Assembly (NCBI RefSeq): GCF_000365425.1
Contig: NZ_AQOV01000001.1
Span: 2,604,001 to 2,668,000, forward strand
From: Methylomonas sp. MK1
GTDB taxonomy: Bacteria; Pseudomonadota; Gammaproteobacteria; Methylococcales; Methylomonadaceae
Length of the DNA: 64,000 nt
Direction of reading: 5' to 3'
Shown here: positions 8,710 to 16,739 of the stretch, piece after piece
How the letters are laid out: each line of letters starts with the position of its first letter
Numbering within the stretch: position 1 is the stretch's first letter
Translations under genes and position numbers: made by a program
The notes under the pieces: model-generated
Told to the model about the DNA's origin: nothing
Databases searched by the model: none
What the model saw: only the letters and a program-made list of their open reading frames with translations

Positions 8710-9218
8710 GCCGTGCCCCTGCCTTGCGTGCTGGTTGGAGCCGGCCTTTGCAATTCTAGACCTTGATGCACCAGATGTAGTTCTTCTATGGCTACCTGGC
8801 TGGCGGTGGCGGACAAATCCGGGCCTTTGAATTTGGTCGGCAACACCCCGCTGAGTTTCCAGACCAGCACCGCATTATCGGTGACGTTGCCGCCGCTGAC
8901 GCTGGGATTGCCGAACACGATAATCTCGCCGCTCAGCCGGTAACCGTAGTTGGCTTGGCTGGTAGTGATGTCGAACCAGGACCATAAATCGTTGATGTCG
9001 GTGACACCGCGTTTCAAAATAATCGGCGCGAATTTGGTCGGCCCGGAGCGGTGATGTTCGCCCCAATTATGACCGCCTTCGTTGATGACCTTAGGTTCCA
9101 TCGTTGCTTCGAAACCGGTCACTTCACTGAAATAGCCGCTGCACAACAGGCTGCTCTGATCGCTGTTATACAGATTGACCTTGAAACGGAAGGCGACGAA
9201 TTCGCTGATTTCAGCCAT
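8706..9218 (-). CDS. Inner tube protein 2, T4 gp19-like (Afp5 type)
   Basis: This 170-aa protein belongs to the phage tail tube gp19 family (TIGR02241-like), which stacks as hexamers inside the sheath. Marks are FRFKVNLYNSDQSSL, GYFSEVTGFEATME, IILKRGVTDINDLWSW and the late VAIEELHLVHQGLEL. The start at 9216-9218 follows a strong GGAGGTGG ribosome site and overlaps the previous gene by eight bases. Together with the tube gene at 10726-11187 it makes two paralogues, as in Afp and PVC, where one tube protein forms the shaft and others form the ends near the baseplate. Confidence 0.92.
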   Translation of the reverse strand: MAEISEFVAFRFKVNLYNSDQSSLLCSGYFSEVTGFEATMEPKVINEGGHNWGEHHRSGPTKFAPIILKRGVTDINDLWSWFDITTSQANYGYRLSGEIIVFGNPSVSGGNVTDNAVLVWKLSGVLPTKFKGPDLSATASQVAIEELHLVHQGLELQRPAPTSTQGRGTA

Positions 9219-10710
9219 CGACCACCTCCGAGCGCCATTCGCCATTCAGATTGGCGAAGGTCAGAAACAGCTTGTCGATCGGAAACGCCGGCGCCAGCAT
9301 GATCTCGAAGAGCATCGCCCCTTCCTGCGGTATCGATTCGCTGATCGAAAAGGCTTGCTCGGCAGACGCGCCGCGCAAGGCGCCCTGGCTGTACAAGCGT
9401 CGAAAAAACTGTTCCAGTAACAAGCGCGGGCGGGGATCGCGGTAATCCAGATTGAAGATTAATTGCTCACCCAAGGCCTGCAATTGCCGACGCAAAAAGC
9501 CCAGGAAGCGCATCACTTCCGCCGAGCGAAAACCATCGTAACGCTGGCGGTCGACCGGATAATCGGCGACAGGCAGGGCTGGCACCACCAAGCGTTCGTC
9601 GTCCAGGCTGAGTTGCGCGCCACCGCTAAACGAATTGCGATAGTTGAGAACGCTGATACCGGGTTTATCGCGTAACACCAGGGTTTGAGCAATGGACAAG
9701 CGCGGATACGGCAAGGCATCAGTGTTTAAGGGCTTGGCCGCCATCGAGCGCCAAGGGCCGTCGCGGCGCGCGACCGCCGCCTGCTGACCGGCGATCAAGC
9801 CAACGGGGGTATGCAAAGCAAAACGCGGTCCGCGTAAATAGGGAAACAAAAACTGCACATGCCTTAGCGCTTGTGCGCTATCCGGAAGCTGTTTATACCC
9901 CGAAAGTGCGCTCAAAGCCGCAGGGTCGAGTACCGGGCTATCCAGTTCGCCGGAGTAGGACAGCGGCAAGGTGAACAGACATTGCAAATCCGGCCGATGA
10001 CTGCTGATGAATTGCAGCATGCCGCGCAGCACCTGCGGCAATTGCCAAGGCGGCGGCATGTCGCTTAACTCGGTGCTGTACCGGCGTTCGCGGTGATCGT
10101 CATCGGAATTTTGCGTGCAAGGCAGAAACTGCGGATCGTTGTTTTCCAGGCGTACCCTGGGAATATCCGGCAAGCGCGGTGGTATTTGCAGACGCTCCAA
10201 ATCGGGAAAACCGACTACGCCCAAAGCCGGAATCACCAACACACAGGCCAAGCCTTGGAGAGTAGCAATATCGTGCAATTGCGTGGCATCAGTCGGCAGA
10301 AAGCCGGCTTGCCCCGCACTTTCAGGTATCCGCACCACCCACAGCTTTTCGCCGCCGTTGGCGAAAAAATCGTCAACCGCCAAGCCTAACCAGGCTTTAT
10401 TGCCGGCCAATAGGCTGACGTATTCGGTAGTGGCGGTGAGCGCATCCGGGAAAATGTCGTGAAACTCGGCGCTGGATTGCAGGGGTATCGGCAGATGGTA
10501 AAGTTCGCTGGCAGCACCAGGCGACAAGGCATCGACCGCCTGGCCGTAGCCAACAGCGCGCATGTCCGCCAGCGCCGCCGGCAATTGCAGCAGGCGCTCA
10601 ACCCTGACTCGGCCCGGACAATGACCAAGCATGGCTGCCTCCAGCGCCGCGATCCGGCGTTCGACCGGCCGTGGCGTCAAGGCGATACGCGCTCCCGCTA
10701 GCAATTCCAT
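9211..10710 (-). CDS. Second, divergent sheath-like protein
   Basis: This 499-aa protein is not obviously annotated by motif, but both ends look like a contractile sheath. The N-terminal part has EYVSLLAGNKAWLGLAVDDF followed by FFANGGEKLWVVRIPE, matching the AAKAFFDGGGKQLYVSRV stretch of the main sheath. The C-terminal part has LNYRNSFSGGAQL, a long helix ending LRRQLQALGEQLIF and a closing region with FEIMLAPAFPIDKLFLTF, like the arm that links sheath rings. It lies between the two tube genes, like Afp4 among the several sheath genes of Afp. I infer a sheath variant for the baseplate-proximal ring. Confidence 0.75.
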   Translation of the reverse strand: MELLAGARIALTPRPVERRIAALEAAMLGHCPGRVRVERLLQLPAALADMRAVGYGQAVDALSPGAASELYHLPIPLQSSAEFHDIFPDALTATTEYVSLLAGNKAWLGLAVDDFFANGGEKLWVVRIPESAGQAGFLPTDATQLHDIATLQGLACVLVIPALGVVGFPDLERLQIPPRLPDIPRVRLENNDPQFLPCTQNSDDDHRERRYSTELSDMPPPWQLPQVLRGMLQFISSHRPDLQCLFTLPLSYSGELDSPVLDPAALSALSGYKQLPDSAQALRHVQFLFPYLRGPRFALHTPVGLIAGQQAAVARRDGPWRSMAAKPLNTDALPYPRLSIAQTLVLRDKPGISVLNYRNSFSGGAQLSLDDERLVVPALPVADYPVDRQRYDGFRSAEVMRFLGFLRRQLQALGEQLIFNLDYRDPRPRLLLEQFFRRLYSQGALRGASAEQAFSISESIPQEGAMLFEIMLAPAFPIDKLFLTFANLNGEWRSEVVDG

Positions 10711-10725
10711 CCTCTGTCGCTCCGC

Positions 10726-11187
10726 CTAGCTTTGGATGATGGTTTCTACAGAGAGCACCAACTCTTCCATCGCCACATCGCTGCCGCCCTTGGCCGTTAA
10801 TGTCGGCCCGGTCCATTTGATCGGCATGGCCCTGACCAGTTTCCAGGTGACTACAGCGCTGGCGCTGGTGGGATCTTCGTTTTTAAGCTTGATCACCACG
10901 TCGCGCTTGGCGGTCACATCGCCGCCGCGAATTTGCTCCAGCCAGTTATAAATGTTTTCCGCGCCGATCACGCCGCGCTTCAGCGTCACATCGCCGGCCT
11001 TGTTGATGGCCGGAATCTTGCGCACATAGTTCACCGCTTCGTTGCCGTTACGGTATTCCGCAACCGTCACTTCGGCGTTCAGCCCGGATACTTCTGAAAA
11101 GCCGCCCTGCACTTCGCCTTCGCTGCCGTCGCCCAGGTTGACCAGATAATTGAACACCCCATAGGGCGTTTCGCGATATGTAGCCAT
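10726..11187 (-). CDS. Inner tube protein 1, T4 gp19-like (Afp1 type)
   Basis: This 153-aa protein of the gp19 tail-tube family opens with YRETPYGVFNYLVNLGDG. It has GGFSEVSGLNAEV, the VTLKRGVIGAENIYNWLEQ helix that all family members share, and VAMEELVLSVETI at the end. It directly follows the main sheath gene, the usual order for the shaft tube. Length and motifs are complete, so it should form the main inner tube through which cargo passes. It precedes the sheath-like paralogue by 15 bases. Confidence 0.95.
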   Translation of the reverse strand: MATYRETPYGVFNYLVNLGDGSEGEVQGGFSEVSGLNAEVTVAEYRNGNEAVNYVRKIPAINKAGDVTLKRGVIGAENIYNWLEQIRGGDVTAKRDVVIKLKNEDPTSASAVVTWKLVRAMPIKWTGPTLTAKGGSDVAMEELVLSVETIIQS

Positions 11188-11208
11188 GGTTTATCTCCAG
11201 TCCAGGGT

Positions 11209-13386
11209 TCAGGCGTCGGCGGTTTTTTGGCCGATGCGGAAAATCACAAACTCGGCCGGCTTCAAAGCCGCCACGCCGATTTCGCAGACCAAGCGGCCGT
11301 TGTCCAGATCGTTTTGGGTCATCGTGCTGCGGTCGCAACGCACGAAATAAGCGGTTTTAGCACTACCCAACAGCCGCCCGTTGACCCATTCGTTGTATAA
11401 AAAGCTTTCCACGGTCTGGCGGATGTTGTCCCACAAGCGCTCGCCGTTGGGCTCGAACACCGCCCATTGCGTGGATTTGTCGATGGAGCGTTCCAGGTAC
11501 AAAAAGTAGCGGCGGACGTTGACGTATTTCCATTCCGGATCGCTGGACAAAGTCCGCCCGCCCCAAACCCGATGCCCGCGTCCCGGAAATGATCGCAGAC
11601 AGTTGATGCCGTTGGGATTCAGCAACTCCTGCTGGAAGCGGTTGATTTCCTGGGCAAAACGCAAGGCGCCGATCACCGGTTCGTTGGCCGGCGGTTTATG
11701 CACGCCGCGCTGCACATCGGTGTTGGCATAGACGCCGGCGACGAAGCCGGACGGCGGCACGTTGATAGTACTGAGCAGACCGCGCGGATCGGCGATGACC
11801 ACCCAGGGGTAGTACAGTGCCAGCCGCGAATCGTCGAAGTTGGAACGGAACTCGCGTATTTCCGACAGCGCCATGCCGTCGCGGCTATCGACAATGCCGA
11901 CCCGATAACGCATTTTCAGACAGTGTTTTTGCACTTCGGCGACGATGGCTTGATGGTTGACGGCATCGGCTGCGGCGGCCGGGGTCATTACGATGGACAC
12001 ATCCTCGATATTTTCCAAGGCCACGAAACCGCTGCTGCCGTTGACCTCGTCTTCCACGCCGCCGTAATGCAAAGCCACAGGTAGATTGCCATCACTACCG
12101 CCGGACAGGTTAATCAAATAGCGCGGACCTTGGACCGACATCGGACCGGGGTTTAAACCATCCGCTTCAAACAGACTGTACAAGGCTGCTACCACGTCGG
12201 CCCCGCTAATCCCGGCACTGAGGGTACAACTGACCGGACTGGTCAATTGGTCGTAACGTTTGTCGGGAGCGACAGGCAGCATTGCGCTGAGGCTGTTTTT
12301 CGCGTCGGGGGCGCTGGAAATATCGCCGTAACTGTAAATCACCGGACCGTCGCGGCCGCCGGTATGCACGGAAATATCGAAATTGCGCTGCACCACCACC
12401 GCCCGCACCGTATTCGGTGCAGCGGCCAAAGCCGCTAAAGGCAGGGTGATGTCGGCGTTGACACCCGCATTCAAACCGCCGCCGTCCACCACAAACTCGC
12501 TGCCGGCCGCATTCAGCGTGCCGCGCAACGCGGTTAGAGTGCCCCAATGCGCCGCGCCGGTATACACCGACAAATTGGTTTCCGCGCTAAGGGTTAACAC
12601 CGCCGACGTGCCGTTAGCCAAGGAGCCGCTGCTGGGGTTTTTCGCAAACACCCGGGTATAGCTCACCGAAACGCCGGGACCGTTCACCAAGCCGGCCGTC
12701 ATCAATACGCCCTGACTGCCGTCGGCCTGACCGTTTGGACGCAAAGCAGTGCCGCCCGCCGCGACATCGTCGGCGGTATCCAGTTCGCAGCGGTTGTCGA
12801 CGATGACAAAATGATTGCCTTCGCGTCGCACCAATGCGCGAACATTCAAAGGGAAACGTTCATCCGGAAATTGCGCGGCGATGCCAGCCGAGCGCACCGC
12901 ATTGGTCAAGCCGGTGGCATTCAGAAACACCTCTTCGCCTTCGGCGGGCGCCGAAGTAGCCTCGGTTTTTAGCAGGTTTTCGCTATCGCGCCACAGCACT
13001 TCCAGCGTGAAATCGCCCATCGTTCCCGGAAAGCGGCTGTTGAAGCTCAGCACGTTTGGCACAGAACGCGCGGACAAACCTGGCGCGTTTTGCGGAAAAT
13101 TGCCGACCCGCGACACATAGAGCTGTTTGCCACCGCCGTCGAAAAAGGCTTTCGCGGCAATAGCGGTATGGTTAAGAACCGCTGCGCCAGCCAGAGTGAG
13201 ATCTTGGATATCGCCGTAGATGCGGGTGAATTCGCCAAAGCTAGTCACGACTTCGGGATTACCCCGCAACGGCCCGAAACGCGTGGGACCGACCACAGCC
13301 GCAACGCTGGTCCCCACCCCTTCGATCGATTTGGCGCGAAAGCTAACTTCTTCTACAAACACACCCGGTGCAAGATATTCAGGCAT
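11209..13386 (-). CDS. Contractile tail sheath protein
   Basis: This 725-aa phage-tail-sheath family protein begins MPEYLAPGVFVEEVSFRAKS, the canonical N-terminal arm of eCIS sheaths. It continues GVGTSVAAVVGPTRFGPL and AAKAFFDGGGKQLYVSRV. The C-terminal domain carries GHRVWGGRTLSSDPEWKYVN, RRYFLYLERSIDKSTQW and a closing beta strand (PAEFVIFRIGQK). It is longer than the roughly 350-480 residues of Afp/PVC sheaths. The extra length lies in the middle (about residues 150-430), probably a surface insertion domain. A short gap with no promoter-like sequence separates it from the gene upstream. Confidence 0.96.
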   Translation of the reverse strand: MPEYLAPGVFVEEVSFRAKSIEGVGTSVAAVVGPTRFGPLRGNPEVVTSFGEFTRIYGDIQDLTLAGAAVLNHTAIAAKAFFDGGGKQLYVSRVGNFPQNAPGLSARSVPNVLSFNSRFPGTMGDFTLEVLWRDSENLLKTEATSAPAEGEEVFLNATGLTNAVRSAGIAAQFPDERFPLNVRALVRREGNHFVIVDNRCELDTADDVAAGGTALRPNGQADGSQGVLMTAGLVNGPGVSVSYTRVFAKNPSSGSLANGTSAVLTLSAETNLSVYTGAAHWGTLTALRGTLNAAGSEFVVDGGGLNAGVNADITLPLAALAAAPNTVRAVVVQRNFDISVHTGGRDGPVIYSYGDISSAPDAKNSLSAMLPVAPDKRYDQLTSPVSCTLSAGISGADVVAALYSLFEADGLNPGPMSVQGPRYLINLSGGSDGNLPVALHYGGVEDEVNGSSGFVALENIEDVSIVMTPAAAADAVNHQAIVAEVQKHCLKMRYRVGIVDSRDGMALSEIREFRSNFDDSRLALYYPWVVIADPRGLLSTINVPPSGFVAGVYANTDVQRGVHKPPANEPVIGALRFAQEINRFQQELLNPNGINCLRSFPGRGHRVWGGRTLSSDPEWKYVNVRRYFLYLERSIDKSTQWAVFEPNGERLWDNIRQTVESFLYNEWVNGRLLGSAKTAYFVRCDRSTMTQNDLDNGRLVCEIGVAALKPAEFVIFRIGQKTADA

Positions 13387-13448
13387 GCTCCCCTCCTTAA
13401 TTTTTATGTGGACCAGCGTTTAAAGAACGAACTCAACTCATGTTTGAC

Positions 13449-14228
13449 TCAATTGGGTTGAACGGCGAGATGATCCCGATTAAAGGACCGGATTAAACCA
13501 ATTTCGCCGGGCACCACGGCCAGGGCAAGCTCGGCGGCAAAGCTGTTGTCGGTATTCAACGCCCCCAGTGTCATCGCTACTAGATCGTCCGGATCGATAG
13601 CGTCGGCGGCATTGGCAGCGGCAAGAGCGCGGATATTTAGTGTGGCGGTGTACTCGGTTACCCCTTCCGGCAAGGGCGGCAAGCGGTGCATCGCGATGAT
13701 GAAATCGCCGTTGGCGTCGGCTTGGGCGCGGCAGATCAAATTGCCGCCGACGCCCAGATTGACAGTCAGTGTCAGCAACGCCCAAACGGCCGGCGCATTA
13801 CTACCGGCAAATCGTAGTGTGCCGCGCAATCCGCCGCCGCGACCGAGTTTGGTACCGAAAGGTGTTGGATAAAGCACTACGCTGTGCCCGGCGGCATTGC
13901 CGGCTTGAATCTCGAAGCGGCGCGGGACATAGCGGCGTTGACTGTCGGCCACCGAGCCGGCAATGACGTAAGCTGCTTCTGCCGGACGCAGCTTGTCCGC
14001 CTCACTGGGCGGGCCTTGCACCGTTTTGCCGGCCGAGCGCCGCCACAAGGCCGTTTTGCCTGGCGTGTGTAAAAATTGCAGATCGGCGGGACGGGTATCG
14101 AGTTGCAAAACAACGGCTTCGCTCAGCCGCCGCATATCCGCTTCCTGTGCGGCGCTGCTGCCGTCCAGCCAATAGATCACGTCGCTGGCGTAAAGAACAT
14201 TAGTTTCCAGAACTTTGACGGCTTTCAT
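13449..14228 (-). CDS. Unrecognised 259-aa protein between cap and sheath genes
   Basis: The start at 14226-14228 follows a GGAGG ribosome site and overlaps the stop of the DUF4255 gene as ATGA. An upstream extension in the same frame would run inside that gene and is rejected. The protein opens MKAVKVLETNVLYASDVIYW, and its C-terminal 120 residues are beta-rich (GTLRFAGSNAPAVWALLTLT, then DANGDFIIAMHRLPPLPEGV), vaguely like a carboxypeptidase-regulatory-type or transthyretin-like beta sandwich. I do not recognise a family. The position suggests a sheath-end or cap-associated component. Confidence 0.75.
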   Translation of the reverse strand: MKAVKVLETNVLYASDVIYWLDGSSAAQEADMRRLSEAVVLQLDTRPADLQFLHTPGKTALWRRSAGKTVQGPPSEADKLRPAEAAYVIAGSVADSQRRYVPRRFEIQAGNAAGHSVVLYPTPFGTKLGRGGGLRGTLRFAGSNAPAVWALLTLTVNLGVGGNLICRAQADANGDFIIAMHRLPPLPEGVTEYTATLNIRALAAANAADAIDPDDLVAMTLGALNTDNSFAAELALAVVPGEIGLIRSFNRDHLAVQPN

Positions 14229-14812
14229 ACCGTGCCTCCGGGAAATATCCGCGTCGAAACCGGCGGTCCTTCCGAACGCGGCCGTTGCAAGCGCAAGCGC
14301 ACCGTGCGCGCCACATAGGGTACGGTGCTGGTGTAAGGCGATTTGAAGACATCCCAGATGCGCATCAAATCTTCGGTAGTCATCTCGTCCGGGGCGATAT
14401 TCAGCACTTCGGCCTGGCCCCATTCGTCGTCGATGTCTTGAATATGCGAGATGTCGAGCTGACATTGGTTGGCGAGCTCGACCATCGCCCAACTCAGCAA
14501 GTCGGCTTCGATGGTGGCGCTGGCGGCGTTGGCGATTAACAGGAAATGCAGATTGACTGGCAGCTCGGCCTGCGGAGCGCTTTGATCGCTGCCGCGCTGC
14601 GCAAAGGAGCGCTGCCGGCCGTGCGGATCGATGGTAATTCGGTGCAGGTAGATACCCAGCAGGTTGCCGGTGAGGATATTGGCGATGTCGGCGCTACCCA
14701 ACAGTTTTGCTTGGGCATTGGTGGGCTCGCTGCTCAGCTCGGCAGGCAATCTGCTGGTCAAGAACGATTCCAACGCCAAAAGCGCGCCGGTTACTCCCCG
14801 GTACGAAGCCAT
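14225..14812 (-). CDS. DUF4255 / Pvc16 N-terminal-like cap protein
   Basis: This 195-aa protein is related to the DUF4255 family (Pvc16/Afp16 N-terminal domain), which terminates the tube and sheath at the end distal to the baseplate. Marks are the short N-terminal helix (TGALLALESFLTSRLP), NLLGIYLHRITIDPHGRQ, LPVNLHFLLIANAASATIE and a proline-rich end. The start at 14810-14812 follows GGAGGAG closely. It is the first gene of the visible minus-strand operon, so the promoter should lie in 14813-15131. Afp16-like proteins set particle length together with the tape measure, which is not in the window. Confidence 0.85.
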   Translation of the reverse strand: MASYRGVTGALLALESFLTSRLPAELSSEPTNAQAKLLGSADIANILTGNLLGIYLHRITIDPHGRQRSFAQRGSDQSAPQAELPVNLHFLLIANAASATIEADLLSWAMVELANQCQLDISHIQDIDDEWGQAEVLNIAPDEMTTEDLMRIWDVFKSPYTSTVPYVARTVRLRLQRPRSEGPPVSTRIFPGGTV

Positions 14813-15131
14813 TTCTCCTCCCCTACTTGAGCGGTAGCATAGCCTAGTACATAGGTCTACTGTACGCAAGTCGATTTTGTGAAGCTATTCGCCTATAAAA
14901 ATCGAAAAAGCGATAGTCAGCAAACTAACCGGCTAAATTCCGTGCCTCAATCAAATAATGGCTTTAATTTTTAGCAGAGTTTTTGAAATTTGCCGGGGCG
15001 GAATTGATTAAAATCCAATTAAAAACGAGGACAACTTGCTGCTGAGCAAAGCTTGCGCTTAAAACAACTATGCCGGATACGGTAAACCGGGCGAAGATAA
15101 ACGCCTCGCCATCCGTCGAACAAACACATCC
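14813..15131. promoter_or_regulatory. Divergent intergenic region upstream of the eCIS operon
   Basis: This non-coding stretch of 319 bases should hold the promoter of the eCIS operon (minus) and of the hydroxylase-like gene (plus). A GTACA...TGTAC inverted repeat with imperfect interior lies at 14847-14865, 35-53 bases upstream of the DUF4255 start, and could bind a regulator. I see no convincing sigma-70 hexamers at normal spacing and no sigma-54 site for the operon. The rest is A+T-rich with no coding potential. Confidence 0.35.
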
Positions 15132-15596
15132 ATGCTCTCAATGACGCTGCAACTTATATTAGCTCTGCTGTACGCCAATCTCGGCGAATGGCTAATGCAC
15201 AAATTCATCTTGCATCGTTTAGGCAAACAGCCGGGCAGCATCTGGGCCTACCATTGGTATGAGCACCATGCGATATGCGCCAAACACCATATGCTGGACC
15301 CCGGCTATCGCCAGTTGGACTTTTCGACCTGGAATGCACAAACCAAGGAATTGGCGGTGTTGGCCGCGATTGTATTGGCGCATCTGCCGATACTTTGGTA
15401 CTGGCCGGCTTTCGTGATGGGTTTGTACGGCTCGTTGACGCTTTATTACCATCGGCATCGCAAGGCTCATCTCGATCCGGACTGGGCTAAACAGCATTTA
15501 CCCTGGCACTACCAACATCATACCCAACCAGGCTCCGGTAACTGGTGCGTCACCTGGCCGGGGTTTGATTATCTGTTGGGAACTCGCAATAAATGA
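15132..15596 (+). CDS. Fatty acid hydroxylase/sterol desaturase-like membrane protein
   Basis: This 154-aa protein has the histidine clusters of the di-iron fatty acid hydroxylase superfamily. They are HKFILH near residues 23-28, HWYEHH and KHH near 41-55, HRHRKAH near 108-114 and HYQHH near 130-134. Hydrophobic helices at residues 4-20 and 75-105 would put the active site at the cytoplasmic face. It is shorter than sterol desaturases, closer to carotenoid-hydroxylase-size members. The substrate cannot be told from sequence. It stands alone, divergent from the eCIS operon. Confidence 0.8.
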   Translation: MLSMTLQLILALLYANLGEWLMHKFILHRLGKQPGSIWAYHWYEHHAICAKHHMLDPGYRQLDFSTWNAQTKELAVLAAIVLAHLPILWYWPAFVMGLYGSLTLYYHRHRKAHLDPDWAKQHLPWHYQHHTQPGSGNWCVTWPGFDYLLGTRNK

Positions 15597-15825
15597 TTTG
15601 CGCACATCCAATTGAAAAAAATTTCCTCTCCAGGAAATTCGGAATTTAAAGCTTGCATCTATGATTGATTGGCAAGCAGCCAATAATAAATAGTAAATTG
15701 AAAGAAGAATTCGTCATTTGATTGCCGGCTATCAGGCAAATGGCTGTCATAGCAAGCTATGGCATATGGGAAATTCTCTAGCCCTTATTTTTTACCCAGT
15801 ATCAAGATCAAATACGTATACAGAT

Positions 15826-16737
15826 ATGAATGTTTTGCTGACACTTGTAGGCCTATTTATCATTTTTCAATTGACGGCTTGTGAGCAACAAATTCCCGAG
15901 GACACCCCCCTGCAATATTCCAGCAGCCCTTTGGAGCCGAACGCGCCAATCTATCGCTTTGCCATTCATCCCCTGCATAACCCTGAAAAGCTTAGCGAGA
16001 CCTATCAGCCTCTTATCGACCATCTCAATAGCCAATTGCAGGGCGTGCGATTGGAGCTGGAAGCCTCCCGCGATTACCAAGCCTACGAGCAAAAATTCCG
16101 TGAACGTAGCCCCGCGTTTTTGCTGCCCAATCCCTGGCAAACCCTCCAGGCACAGAAGGTTGGATACCACGTCATAGCAATGGCAGGCAGCGCAGAAGAC
16201 TTCAAAGGTATCTTTATCGTTCGGCGGGACAGCAGGATTGAAAAACCTAGCGATTTAAAAGGCAAGGTTGTGAGCTATCCTTCACCCTCCGCATTGGCGG
16301 CCGCCATCATGCCGCAATATTTTCTTTATGCACATGGCATCGATGTTAATCGAGACATTCAGAATATTTACGTTGGTTCGCAGGAATCATCGATAATGAA
16401 TGTCTATCTGGGTAACTCTGCAGCGGGCGCCACATGGCCGCCACCCTGGCGATCATTTCAAACAGACCATCCAACAGAAGCAGCACAACTCAAGTTAATC
16501 TGGGAAACCCCATCGCTGATTAATAATTCCGTAATGGTGCGGGATGATGTGCCGGAAAGCGTTCGCGAATACGTCAGAAAATCACTGCTTGATTTGGCTC
16601 AGTCGCCGGAGGGAAAAATCATCCTTTCAGACATGGGCACTGCCAGATTCCAGGCCGCCGACGATGCCAGCTACGCGGTTGTGGCTGACTATATCAAGCG
16701 CTTTGAGAAAGACGTGCGCCCGGTGGAGCTTCAATAA
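15826..16737 (+). CDS. PhnD-like periplasmic substrate-binding lipoprotein
   Basis: This 303-aa protein starts at the ATG of 15826, giving a lipoprotein signal (LVGLFIIFQLTAC, lipobox LTAC). The mature part resembles phosphate/phosphite/phosphonate binding proteins (PhnD family): FAIHPLHNPEKLSETYQPL, LKGKVVSYPSPSALAAAIM and a late helix VREYVRKSLLDLAQSPEG. It lies two bases upstream of a membrane GGDEF-EAL protein and no ABC permease or ATPase is near. That layout suggests it presents a ligand to the sensor rather than serving transport. Ligand identity is unknown. Confidence 0.85.
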   Translation: MNVLLTLVGLFIIFQLTACEQQIPEDTPLQYSSSPLEPNAPIYRFAIHPLHNPEKLSETYQPLIDHLNSQLQGVRLELEASRDYQAYEQKFRERSPAFLLPNPWQTLQAQKVGYHVIAMAGSAEDFKGIFIVRRDSRIEKPSDLKGKVVSYPSPSALAAAIMPQYFLYAHGIDVNRDIQNIYVGSQESSIMNVYLGNSAAGATWPPPWRSFQTDHPTEAAQLKLIWETPSLINNSVMVRDDVPESVREYVRKSLLDLAQSPEGKIILSDMGTARFQAADDASYAVVADYIKRFEKDVRPVELQ

Positions 16738-16739
16738 TC

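Noticed and set aside
1..14812. Prophage tail region
   Set aside because: No capsid, portal, terminase, lysis or integrase gene; DUF4255 and DUF5908 are eCIS markers.
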